A stretch of DNA of 64,000 nt from Enterobacter sp. RHBSTW-00175 (GTDB lineage: Bacteria > Pseudomonadota > Gammaproteobacteria > Enterobacterales > Enterobacteriaceae), in contig NZ_CP055930.1 of assembly GCF_013927005.1 (NCBI RefSeq), forward strand, positions 1,178,001-1,242,000. Direction: 5' to 3'. The translations under genes were made by a program, and so were the position numbers. Every line of letters starts with the position of its first letter. Position 1 is the stretch's first letter. The notes under the pieces are model-generated. The model saw only the letters and a program-made list of their open reading frames with translations. It searched no databases and had not been told where the DNA came from. This document shows, in pieces, positions 36,155-43,530 of this stretch.

Positions 36155-36493
36155 ATATTGTTATCCACAAAAAGAGGATGGCAATGTGAATTTTCAAGAG
36201 TTTGTTGTAGTTATCGGCCAGCGACAAGCTGAGTTGAAGGCTAAAGGTCTTAAGTCAAACATTACCGCAGCACAGTGGAAGATACTTGAACACCTTTTCA
36301 AACAAGGCACTGATTTCCCGAGGGATTGGGTTCCACGAGATGTACTTCACGATTTAGTTAAACAAAGTGATTACAGAAGGCGAATTACGGAACTCGGCGA
36401 TGAGATTGGTGTAGATATCGAAAGACAGTCTGAATCGCCATGGGTTTAACAGACACCTCAGAGTCATTTAAGATGGCTTAAAGAGAGGTGCCC

Positions 36494-36772
36494 ATGAGCG
36501 GTAAGCGTTATCCCGAAGAGTTTAAAACTGAAGCAGTCAAACAGGTTGTTGATCGCGGTTATTCTGTTGCCAGCGTTGCAACACGTCTCGATATCACCAC
36601 CCACAGCCTTTACGCCTGGATAAAGAAGTACGGTCCGGATTCTTCCACTAATAAAGAACAGTCAGATGCTCAGGCCGAGATCCGCCGTCTCCAGAAAGAG
36701 CTGAAACGGGTTACCGACGAACGGGACATATTAAAAAAAGCCGCGGCGTACTTCGCAAAGCTGTCCGACTGA
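36494..36772 (+). CDS. IS3-family transposase OrfA
   Basis: OrfA (92 residues) is the DNA-binding part: helix-turn-helix (YSVASVATRLDITTHSLYAW) and a C-terminal leucine zipper (AEIRRLQKELKRVTDERDIL) that pairs OrfA and OrfAB. AGAGAGG precedes the ATG at 36494. A run of seven A followed by G (36733-36740) is the expected -1 slippage site producing the OrfAB transposase. Confidence 0.92.
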   Translation: MSGKRYPEEFKTEAVKQVVDRGYSVASVATRLDITTHSLYAWIKKYGPDSSTNKEQSDAQAEIRRLQKELKRVTDERDILKKAAAYFAKLSD

Positions 36773-36828
36773 GGTACGCCTTTATCCGTGACAACTCCTG
36801 TTGCTGGCCTGTTCGCCTGCTCTGTCGG

Positions 36829-37641
36829 GTGCTGGATGTTCATCCTAGTGGTTTTTACGCCTGGCTTCAGCAGCCGCATTCACAACGCCATCAGGCAGAC
36901 CTGAGACTGACAGGACAGATTAAACAGTTCTGGCTGGAATCGGGATGCGTCTATGGTTATCGCAAAATCCATCTGGATCTGCGGGACAGCGGGCAACAGT
37001 GCGGAGTGAACCGGGTCTGGCGACTGATGAAACGTGTCGGGATAAAGGCTCAGGTCGGATACCGGAGCCCGCGGGCACGTAAAGGCGAGGCCAGTATCGT
37101 GTCGCCCAACAGGCTCCAGCGACAGTTCAATCCGGATGCTCCGGATGAGCGTTGGGTAACGGACATAACCTACATCAGGACCCACGAAGGCTGGCTGTAT
37201 CTTGCCGTTGTTGTTGATCTGTTCTCACGCAAAATTATCGGCTGGTCCATGCAATCCCGGATGACAAAGGACATTGTCCTGAACGCACTGCTGATGGCTG
37301 TATGGCGGCGTAATCCCCAAAAACAGGTGCTGGTTCATTCGGATCAGGGCAGTCAGTACACAAGCCATGAGTGGCAGTCGTTCCTGAAATCACACGGCCT
37401 GGAGGGCAGCATGAGCCGTCGCGGTAACTGCCATGATAATGCGGTTGCAGAAAGCTTTTTCCAGTTGTTGAAACGCGAACGGATAAAGAAAAAGATCTAC
37501 GGAACGCGGGAAGAAGCCCGCAGCGATATTTTTGATTACATCGAAATGTTTTATAACAGTAAGCGTCGGCATGGTTCTAGCGATCAGATGTCACCGACAG
37601 AATATGAAAACCAGTATTATCAACGGCTCGGAAGTGTCTAG
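36829..37641 (+). CDS. IS3-family transposase OrfB (catalytic part)
   Basis: OrfB is in the -1 frame relative to OrfA and is normally made as an OrfAB fusion; the frame is open from before the slippage site (reading RYAFIRDN). The listed ATG is the first Met, giving 270 residues. The rve core has Asp in WVTDITYI, Asp in VLVHSDQGSQY and Glu in AVAESFFQLLK, so the DDE triad is complete. The element could be active. Confidence 0.92.
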   Translation: MLDVHPSGFYAWLQQPHSQRHQADLRLTGQIKQFWLESGCVYGYRKIHLDLRDSGQQCGVNRVWRLMKRVGIKAQVGYRSPRARKGEASIVSPNRLQRQFNPDAPDERWVTDITYIRTHEGWLYLAVVVDLFSRKIIGWSMQSRMTKDIVLNALLMAVWRRNPQKQVLVHSDQGSQYTSHEWQSFLKSHGLEGSMSRRGNCHDNAVAESFFQLLKRERIKKKIYGTREEARSDIFDYIEMFYNSKRRHGSSDQMSPTEYENQYYQRLGSV

Positions 37642-38196
37642 ATTTTCCGTGGCGATTCAGTCGGGAACAAATGCTTACCGTCTCAAATCTACAGGTCTGA
37701 ATCCGGCCAACCCAAGAACCTACCTAACTGCTAGCCAAAAAAATCAATTACTTGCCCGGCAAAATTATACATGCCAAGTCTGCTCTCTTCACGACGAAGG
37801 CAACAGTACAGGTACTCTACAGGCGGATCACAAAATCCCTCTTGCTCGTGGAGGGGGTCATTCAAGCGACAACTGGCAAACGTTATGTCATGTTTGCAAC
37901 GTGGGAAAACGTAATGCGTGCCAAGACTGCTTGAGAGATTGCAAGCAATGTCCATGGGCATTTCCTGAAGTGCACGGCATCAAGATTATGACCCCCTTAA
38001 GCCCAAGCGACATTCAAGGCATCATGGCACTTGGTATACCTAAAGAAGGCATTGCCAACTGGTTAGTACAACTGGCAAAACGTGAATTGAAAAGATAATT
38101 CATAGCTGACAAATGGTACAAAATGGTGGTACATTCGGAACCGAAGCGTAAAGGTAACTTACTGTTATTCGGTGATTTCGTTTATGTAGAAACGAA

Positions 38197-38228
38197 TCCT
38201 TGGTTCGATTCCGAGTCCGGGCACCACT
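38197..38228 (+). repeat. attR, second copy of the 32-bp pheV repeat
   Basis: It is identical to 30512-30543. The bases before it (AAACGAA) no longer match tRNA-Phe, so this is the chromosomal 3' end displaced by integration. Confidence 0.93.
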
Positions 38229-38234
38229 ATTCAG

Positions 38235-38262
38235 AAAAACCAGCCTTAGGGCTGGTTTTTTG
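38235..38262 (+). terminator. Bidirectional terminator just outside attR
   Basis: AAAAACCAGCC, loop TTAG and GGCTGGTTTTTT. Its position 7 bases after the tRNA-derived repeat suggests it was the original pheV terminator before integration, replaced there by the one at 30551-30576. Confidence 0.85.
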
Positions 38263-38649
38263 CTTTGTGGGGTTCCGGTCTGGTTTCTGGGCGTACAAGC
38301 GTAGCGGCCTTTTCCAGTCAGTCTGGGAATTCCATAACAGGCATCATGTGTATTTTGTTCTGCTATCCCCCTCCTCTATTGTGATAATGCCCTCTTCAGA
38401 TAATGAAAAAATGTAACCACTGAGCAAATGCCTGTGGCAGAAACTGATATTTAACTCCCTCCGCAATTTTCAGAATATAGTTATAAATAATTCACCAAAA
38501 CAATATCATTCATTAATCTGGATTATTTTAGTGAATGCATACATGTAAACTATAATTTATATAAAACAACAAACAGCATATAATCCAAGCAACATCTCAG
38601 GCTGTTAACCCCATAATAAACACTTACCATCATTGCGAGACAAACATAT

Positions 38650-39411
38650 ATGAACATCAGGCTGACCCTGTTTTTATGCACATCGTTATTTTTATTAAAC
38701 GGTTGTGTACACTCTCCCATTGATGCAAAAAAAACAGGTCTTAAACGTGCAGATAGCAGTTTCAGCAAAAATGCAGCAACTCAACTCACTGATAAAGATA
38801 TTTTCGGCAATGAAACCACGCTGGCGGTATCAGAAGAAGATATCCAGGCTGCAATTAATGGCGATAAATTCAGAGTGCCGTTGAGTTCTTCAGTTATTCT
38901 GGTTCAGTCAGGTAGCCATGCACCGGAAATGACCATGCAACAGGAGATAGGGAAATACTATCAGGTATCAACATTCTCAGGTATTCCGGACAGGCAGAAA
39001 CCGCTTACCTGCAACACGGTAAAAACGGAAGAAGGTGACGCAGTACTCAGCGAAAACATGAATTATATGCAGGCGTTGCGTTATATTGCGGCAAAAGGGC
39101 AGCAAAAAGCCGTGATTGTTTATTGGGATACATTACAGACTGGAAGATATGACACCACAACCAAAACAACTCTCTGGGCAGATTACCATGGGGAAACATT
39201 GTCCGATTCCGCATCATTACGCTATCTGATACGTTTCGCCCTGGTGGATGTGGCGAGCGGAGAATGGGCCACCTGGACACCGGTTAATTACGAATACAAT
39301 GTCCTCCAGCCTCAGACGGGAAAAATACCGCTGACCGAAACACAAATCGGCCAACTCAAACAAAAAACCTATGCTGCCGTGGTTAAGGATCTGGTAAATA
39401 GATATCAATGA
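38650..39411 (+). CDS. Lipoprotein at the edge of the T6SS locus
   Basis: The 253-residue protein begins with a lipoprotein signal, [19 protein letters not shown], lipobox LNGC with the acylated Cys at residue 19. I do not recognise the mature domain: [41 protein letters not shown] is split by AALRY-type helix and beta segments, ending [20 protein letters not shown]. It faces vasL tail-to-tail. An Arg/Lys-poor start of low GC and the position suggest it belongs with the secretion locus rather than the island, but there is no direct proof. Confidence 0.65.
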   Translation: MNIRLTLFLCTSLFLLNGCVHSPIDAKKTGLKRADSSFSKNAATQLTDKDIFGNETTLAVSEEDIQAAINGDKFRVPLSSSVILVQSGSHAPEMTMQQEIGKYYQVSTFSGIPDRQKPLTCNTVKTEEGDAVLSENMNYMQALRYIAAKGQQKAVIVYWDTLQTGRYDTTTKTTLWADYHGETLSDSASLRYLIRFALVDVASGEWATWTPVNYEYNVLQPQTGKIPLTETQIGQLKQKTYAAVVKDLVNRYQ

Positions 39412-39607
39412 CTATTTAAATGTGAGCCTGTTTGACACAACGAAATAAAAGGCGACGTTGCTTGTCGCCAATACCAGCTTATCACCTTCACCATTTCTTC
39501 CGTATTTTCATTAATCACGTTGATCCCATGGATACCATCTATGAACATCCTGCCGGGATCATCTTCTGCCACTGCCTGTCCAGCGTAAGATTAGCAAGAT
39601 GTTCCAT
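39409..39607 (-). pseudogene. Short frameshifted reading frame after vasL
   Basis: An ATG at 39607, 15 bases after the vasL stop and preceded by GAAGGAAT, opens MEHLANLTLDRQW and stops after 22 codons. A second frame on the same strand from about 39590 to 39409 reads AGQAVAEDDPGRMFIDG and NENTEEMVKVISWYW with no stop until the lipoprotein end. One base change of frame near CTTACGCTGG would join them into about 60 residues. I do not recognise it. It may be a worn gene fragment. Confidence 0.3.
39443..39469 (-). terminator. Terminator of the leftward T6SS operon
   Basis: On the minus strand GGCGAC, loop AAGCAAC and GTCGCC are followed by TTTTATTT. It would end the tssB-to-vasL transcript. Confidence 0.75.
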
Positions 39608-39622
39608 AGTGATATTCCTTCT

Positions 39623-40975
39623 TTATTTACCCGGGCTACCTTCCTCTACTGCCGGTAACGGGCTTTGCTTCAACAGTAACCAACGGCTTAATACCCCATC
39701 CAGCCTTTCATCAATCTGTTTTTCCAGCATATCGTTGTTTTTTCCGGTGGAGCGCGCCTGCTGGTACTGCGTCAGCACATATTCCAGCGGGGTTTCCTGA
39801 TTTAGCGTGCGCTCGGCCTGATAGATGATGGTTTTGATATAGGAGAGCGTGAACCCCGATTTCGCCTGTTCGCGCTGGACGAGCAGTTCGGCGAAGGAAC
39901 GTAAATCCATTCGTGTCTGTTGCCATCCCTCTAACTTCGGGCTGCCTGCCGCCCGCTCTTTCAGGGTGGCATTCCATTGCGCCGTGACCTGCTGCTGTTG
40001 CAGACTTCCCGGCCAGCGGCTCTCTGCCAGACGGGCCATCTGCTGACCCGCCTCCAGCGGCTGTAACGGAGAAGAATGGGTTAGCTGGCGTAACCGCTGC
40101 GGATAGTCATTCAGTTTCGGTGAGGCCAACCAGAGCATCGCCGCCCCCTGCGCCGTGTCACGCACAGAGGCAATCTGTTGTTGCAGAGGATAAACCTGCC
40201 ACCACCAGACAACTGCGCCAACCACAGCACTACAGAGCACCCCAGCTGCAAAACCCTTCACCGCGCGACCCGGTTTGGCTGTCACGATGGGTTGCGGGTT
40301 CATATTAAGGCCATGAACAGCCACCCTTACCTCCGGTACTTCCGGCTGTGGCGGCTCCGGTATCGTTGTGGTCTCAGTGCTTTCAGGCATATAAACCAGC
40401 GTCCGTATCACCGTTTTTGCCGACATGTCTGTCACATCCGATTCCGGCTGAGGCTCGCAGCGTTTTCGCGTGTTCTGTACAAAATAAAGCAGGTTTTCCA
40501 CTCGCGGCTGGCGCTTAAGCTCCACCTGCTGAAGTTTGTCACATATTACCTGCAACGCCCGTTCCACCCGATACAACAGTGGCAGGTCTGCAACGGAATA
40601 CGCCACCTGCTGGCGCAAAATATTACCCGTACGGACGTTGAACCAGTCCAGCATTTCAGTGCGCGCCAGACCTTCCTTCGGCCAGAACTTATCCCATTCA
40701 CAGCCTATCAACGCCGCCAGCAACTCCACCCCCTCGCAGAACCCCGACAGCCCCTGAGTACGCGTGCGGGCCAGTGTGTAATACGTGGCGGTATGTAGAT
40801 CCACTCCGTTCGTTTTGAAAATGCTCAGCGCCAGTGATTCCACGAGTTTCCAGTTCATTTCCGGATGCGCTGGATGACTGACCTTATTAATTTCTTCACG
40901 CATTGCACTGAACTCCGGCAGACCGCGCGGGTCTTTGCCAGTGATAATCGTCTGAGTTTGTATAACATTACTCAT
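39623..40975 (-). CDS. vasL: T6SS-associated VasL, ImpA/TssA-like
   Basis: VasL-type proteins share the N-terminal ImpA domain with TssA and are accessory baseplate or sheath-tail factors. From the ATG at 40975 (AGAGGTG upstream; a TTG 42 bases earlier has none) the product is 450 residues. The ImpA_N segment includes DPRGLPEFSAMREEINK and WELLAALIGCEWDKFWPKEG-type residues (here ELLAALIGCEWDKFWP, about 100-115). A single membrane span (VKGFAAGVLCSAVVGAVVWWW, about 250-270, here written in part) precedes a C-terminal VasL domain (about 300-440). It lies downstream of the immunity-like genes. Confidence 0.85.
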   Translation of the reverse strand: MSNVIQTQTIITGKDPRGLPEFSAMREEINKVSHPAHPEMNWKLVESLALSIFKTNGVDLHTATYYTLARTRTQGLSGFCEGVELLAALIGCEWDKFWPKEGLARTEMLDWFNVRTGNILRQQVAYSVADLPLLYRVERALQVICDKLQQVELKRQPRVENLLYFVQNTRKRCEPQPESDVTDMSAKTVIRTLVYMPESTETTTIPEPPQPEVPEVRVAVHGLNMNPQPIVTAKPGRAVKGFAAGVLCSAVVGAVVWWWQVYPLQQQIASVRDTAQGAAMLWLASPKLNDYPQRLRQLTHSSPLQPLEAGQQMARLAESRWPGSLQQQQVTAQWNATLKERAAGSPKLEGWQQTRMDLRSFAELLVQREQAKSGFTLSYIKTIIYQAERTLNQETPLEYVLTQYQQARSTGKNNDMLEKQIDERLDGVLSRWLLLKQSPLPAVEEGSPGK

Positions 40976-41013
40976 CAAAACACCTCTCTGCCGTAGTAAA
41001 CTTACCCTTGTGA

Positions 41014-41546
41014 TCAATATTTATTACTTTCGGAACCCGTCCCGGATGTCATATCTAATATGGCAGGGGATTTTTTCTGTTCTGTTTTGTCTGAATATGC
41101 TCGCTGCTTACATATTTCTTTGGTTCTGGCATAATAACTGCCGGATGAAACGATGCTTGTGGAACTACACTGGTAGTACTTGGTACCAAGCGGATAAATA
41201 GAAATTGCCATTGATAGAAGAAAACCAACGATCAATGCCCCAATAGTATTGGGTGTCACTGGAACCAGTGACTTTTGTATAACCTTTCCCGTCTTTTTTT
41301 TGTGCTTTTGTTCCACGCATGGTAAAATCAAAAAAAGCATAAAAATAAAAAATAAGTCTATCAAAACCATTACCGGAAGCAAAAGTAGAACTGGGATTTG
41401 TTTTGGATCATAGTAGACATAATCCTCCCCTCTTACTAAATCTAGTATTGATGTACTACCCATCTTGTAGAAAAAACTATAGCACTTGTTAAAGAAAAAA
41501 TGAGTAACACTCCTGACAGAATACCTTTTAGATTATTCATATTCAT
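41014..41546 (-). pseudogene. Third copy of the tandem membrane immunity-like gene, frameshifted
   Basis: The intact part (41014-41463, 149 codons from ATG at 41463) covers two membrane spans and the C-terminal STSIVSSGSYYARTKE domain. The missing first span is present just upstream in another frame from ATG at 41546: NNLKGILSGVLLIFSLTSAI. One extra base in the six-A run at 41471-41476 (plus strand) would join them as AIVFFYKMGSTS. The end, TSGTGSESNKY, differs from copies 1 and 2 because no toxin-tail repeat follows. It may be a real frameshift, a phase-variable tract or a sequencing error. Confidence 0.7.
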
Positions 41547-41585
41547 GATATTTATATCACTCAGTTATTGTCGAACAGGTAAGGG

Positions 41586-42104
41586 TTACCGTGCTTGAGG
41601 TTCCAGCCTATCCCTTTCTGGTGCACCGGGAGACAATTTCCCTTCAGTTGTTGGTATATATGCCCTCTGCTTACACATTTCTTTAGTTCTGGCATAATAA
41701 CTGCCGGATGAAACGATACTGGTTGATTTGCATTGATAATAGTCTGTACTAAGCGGATAGAAAGAAATAACCATTGACAAGGGTATGCCAATAACAAACG
41801 CAGCAATGGTGTAAACCATCGTCGGGATAAACATTTTTCTCCTGATAGCATCTGTTCTTTCTCTGAATGGTTTCAGAAGCAGCACGATGGATAATTCCGT
41901 AACAGCCATAGAGGGAAGCAGAATAAAAAGAGTAATTTGTTTAGGGTCATAGTAAATATAATCCTCCCTTTTAATTATCCCCATGATGGTTGTAATTCCT
42001 GTATTGTACACAAAAAACATCATACCACTCAGAGCTACAATACTAATAATAACGCAAACATACCCTTTTATTTTAACTATATTCATAATATCAATAACAC
42101 CCAT
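41586..42104 (-). CDS. Second copy of the tandem membrane immunity-like gene
   Basis: The 172-residue protein has three hydrophobic spans (about residues 15-36, 57-78 and 95-116) and a C-terminal polar part with DYYQCKSTSIVSSGSYYAR and KEMCKQRAY, i.e. two Cys likely in the periplasm. Copy 1 is the same length and shares the C-terminal part exactly over 29 residues while the spans differ. Its last residues DRLEPQAR are read out of frame from a copy of the toxin-gene tail. It resembles DUF1240-type membrane proteins; the immunity role comes from context. Confidence 0.7.
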   Translation of the reverse strand: MGVIDIMNIVKIKGYVCVIISIVALSGMMFFVYNTGITTIMGIIKREDYIYYDPKQITLFILLPSMAVTELSIVLLLKPFRERTDAIRRKMFIPTMVYTIAAFVIGIPLSMVISFYPLSTDYYQCKSTSIVSSGSYYARTKEMCKQRAYIPTTEGKLSPGAPERDRLEPQAR

Positions 42105-42127
42105 TCATTATCAAAAATAGGTAAGAA

Positions 42128-42646
42128 TTACTGTACTGGAGATTCCAGCCTGTTTTTTCCTGGTTTGCCAGGAGAGCGCTCTTCTTCATTTGTTGATATA
42201 TAAGCCCTCTGCTTACACATTTCTTTGGTTCTGGCATAATAACTGCCGGATGAAACGATGCTTGTTGATTTACACTGATAGTAGTCTGTACCAAGCGGAT
42301 AAAAAGAAATCACCATTGACATAAATATACCAATAGCGAATGCAACAATAGCGTAAACCGTTGTAGGAATAAACAACTTTTGCATGATTACATCCGTTTT
42401 CTTTCTGAACGGCAACAAGAGGCAAATAACGAATAAATCTGCAACAACCATAGCAGGAAGCAGGAGGAACAGAGGGATTTGTTTAGGATCATAGAGAATA
42501 TAATCCTCTCCTTTAATTATCCCCATAATGGTTGTGATTACTGTATTGTAAACAAACACCATTATACCAGTCAGACATATAATAATAATAATACCGTAAA
42601 CATACCCTTTAACTTTTACCATATTCATAATATCAATAATGTCCAT
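42128..42646 (-). CDS. First copy of the tandem membrane immunity-like gene
   Basis: The 172-residue protein starts inside the last codons of the toxin candidate gene (14-base overlap), so toxin and protector would be translated together. Three hydrophobic spans are followed by a Cys-containing C-terminal domain. The product ends NRLESPVQ, read in a different frame from a second copy of the toxin 3' tail. A membrane-embedded immunity protein fits a toxin that attacks the inner membrane. The role is inference from position, overlap and topology. Confidence 0.75.
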   Translation of the reverse strand: MDIIDIMNMVKVKGYVYGIIIIICLTGIMVFVYNTVITTIMGIIKGEDYILYDPKQIPLFLLLPAMVVADLFVICLLLPFRKKTDVIMQKLFIPTTVYAIVAFAIGIFMSMVISFYPLGTDYYQCKSTSIVSSGSYYARTKEMCKQRAYISTNEEERSPGKPGKNRLESPVQ

Positions 42647-43514
42647 TTACCATCGAAAACAGATAGGGATTACTGTGCTGGAGATTCCAGTCCGTTACTT
42701 TCTGGTGTTCTTCCAACCCCTTTTTAATGCTTTTAATTAAACGATCTGATAAATGATATTTTTCATCCAGAACATACAGCCCATAAGTAATCAAAAAGCC
42801 TATAGCAGCAACAATCGCTATCCCTATGGCTACCGGAATAACGACACCGAATGCAGCAGCCACTCCAGTTATCACGCCCATCGCAATTTTCGTCACAAAC
42901 ATCGTAACAATCACCTTCGCTACATCCATCGTAATATTACCGATAAAGGTCGCAACATCGTGCTCAGATGAAAAAATAAACTCTACGACCCGCTGTGCCG
43001 CAGAAAAGTAAATACAGAAGCGGGCCCCGCTTAAAATCCCGGCATTTATTCCGGCCTTGCCAATACCTAGATCCAGTATTTTAGGGTTATTCACCGCGTA
43101 ACGGGTACCATTCAAAATTCGTCGAACTGAAGGATAGCCGGTGATTTTAATATAGGTCACACCCTTATGAACGTAGGGTACCGCTTTGATACCCAGCCCT
43201 TTTAAGTTAATGACCAGTTTCCCGGCATCTTTATAGCTTACCAGTTTCGAAATATTTTTCATGCCCGATGTCGCATCTTTAATATTTCCGGAATAGGTTG
43301 TCCCTTTGTTGTAGAGCGCATTCAAAACAGCGTAGGCTTCATCTGTGTTCAGCAGCAGAATATGCTCGGTATTTTTATGCAGGACTTCTTCCAGTTTCAG
43401 CGTATCGAGCAAATAAGGATGCTGGGGAACGAGCTGATTAACAGGAACATCACCCCGTAACATATCCCCCAGATAGTCATGCCATGCAGGCTGATCGTTA
43501 TTAAACCTGTTCAT
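42633..43514 (-). CDS. Candidate T6SS toxin with a hydrophobic hairpin, orphaned from Hcp
   Basis: The 293-residue product starts at the ATG at 43514 with GGGAGAA upstream; the longer open frame overlaps the Hcp-like gene and is not used. The N-terminal half is soluble (NTEHILLLNTDEAYAVLNAL, KYLVSYKD-type Lys/Gly-rich stretch). Residues about 185-250 form two long hydrophobic helices with few charges (KIAMGVITGVAAAFGVVIPV and IAIVAAIGFLITYGL), followed by a charged tail LSDRLIKSIKKGLEEH. That layout resembles pore-forming or membrane-targeting toxins. It starts 16 bases after the Hcp-like frame, where Hcp fusion effectors carry their toxin domain. No enzyme motif is seen. Confidence 0.65.
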   Translation of the reverse strand: MNRFNNDQPAWHDYLGDMLRGDVPVNQLVPQHPYLLDTLKLEEVLHKNTEHILLLNTDEAYAVLNALYNKGTTYSGNIKDATSGMKNISKLVSYKDAGKLVINLKGLGIKAVPYVHKGVTYIKITGYPSVRRILNGTRYAVNNPKILDLGIGKAGINAGILSGARFCIYFSAAQRVVEFIFSSEHDVATFIGNITMDVAKVIVTMFVTKIAMGVITGVAAAFGVVIPVAIGIAIVAAIGFLITYGLYVLDEKYHLSDRLIKSIKKGLEEHQKVTDWNLQHSNPYLFSMVNGHY

Positions 43515-43530
43515 TACATTTTCTCCCTGG

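Larger units (their letters stand above)
36431..37659 (+). mobile_element. IS3-family insertion sequence (1229 bp)
   Basis: The ends are imperfect inverted repeats beginning TGAATCGCCA (left TGAATCGCCATGGGTTTAAC..., right reversed TGAATCGCCACGGAAAATCT...), both followed by AGACAC. A 3-bp duplication GTC flanks it at 36428-36430 and 37660-37662, as is normal for IS3 elements. Two overlapping transposase frames fill it. It interrupts the HNH endonuclease gene. Confidence 0.95.
36186..38098 (+). pseudogene. HNH restriction endonuclease, split by an IS3-family element
   Basis: The left part (36186-36430) starts with GTG and encodes NFQEFVVVIGQRQAELKAKG to DIERQS. The right part (37663-38098) encodes GTNAYRLKSTGLNP and an HNH nuclease: CQVC, LQADHKIPLARGGGHSSDNWQTLCHVCN (His-His-Asn core), then CQDCLRDCKQCPW, four zinc-site Cys pairs in total. 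Removing the element and one copy of the 3-bp duplication joins DIERQ to SGTNAY in frame and gives a 226-residue protein. It follows the methyltransferase and is its likely restriction partner. With the insertion the left part ends in ESPWV inside the element, and the right part has no start of its own. Confidence 0.85.
30512..38228 (+). mobile_element. 7.7-kb integrative element in pheV
   Basis: The element is bounded by 32-bp direct repeats, with a full-length tyrosine recombinase next to attL reading away from the tRNA. Cargo: a PD-(D/E)XK-like protein, a RadC/JAB protein, a 37-residue membrane peptide, a serine-recombinase remnant, a secreted protein, a C5 methyltransferase and an HNH endonuclease split by an IS3-family element. 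No conjugation, replication or phage structural genes are visible, so it is a small genomic island that would need help to move between cells. The T6SS locus starts beyond attR. Confidence 0.9.
41561..42689 (-). repeat. Tandem array: toxin-tail plus immunity-like gene, 542-bp period
   Basis: The TGG codon that begins the toxin tail WNLQHSNPYLF lies at 42689; its homologues in the next two units (WNLQYSNSYLF and WNLKHGNPYLF) lie at 42147 and 41605. Both steps are exactly 542 bases. The second and third tails are not part of any toxin gene; they follow the preceding immunity-like gene in another frame. Confidence 0.88.

Noticed and set aside
37532..37662. The apparent N-terminus of the HNH endonuclease frame (MITSKCFITVSV...)
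   Set aside because: These codons are inside the IS3 element, antiphase to OrfB, and end at its inverted repeat. The true upstream part of the gene is at 36186-36430.
38123..38416. A 97-codon open frame crossing attR
   Set aside because: It reads through the tRNA-derived repeat and the terminator after it, has no ribosome binding site and resembles no protein. It is a chance frame.
39432..39800. A rightward 122-codon open frame over the vasL end
   Set aside because: It is antisense to vasL and to the operon terminator and has no ribosome binding site.
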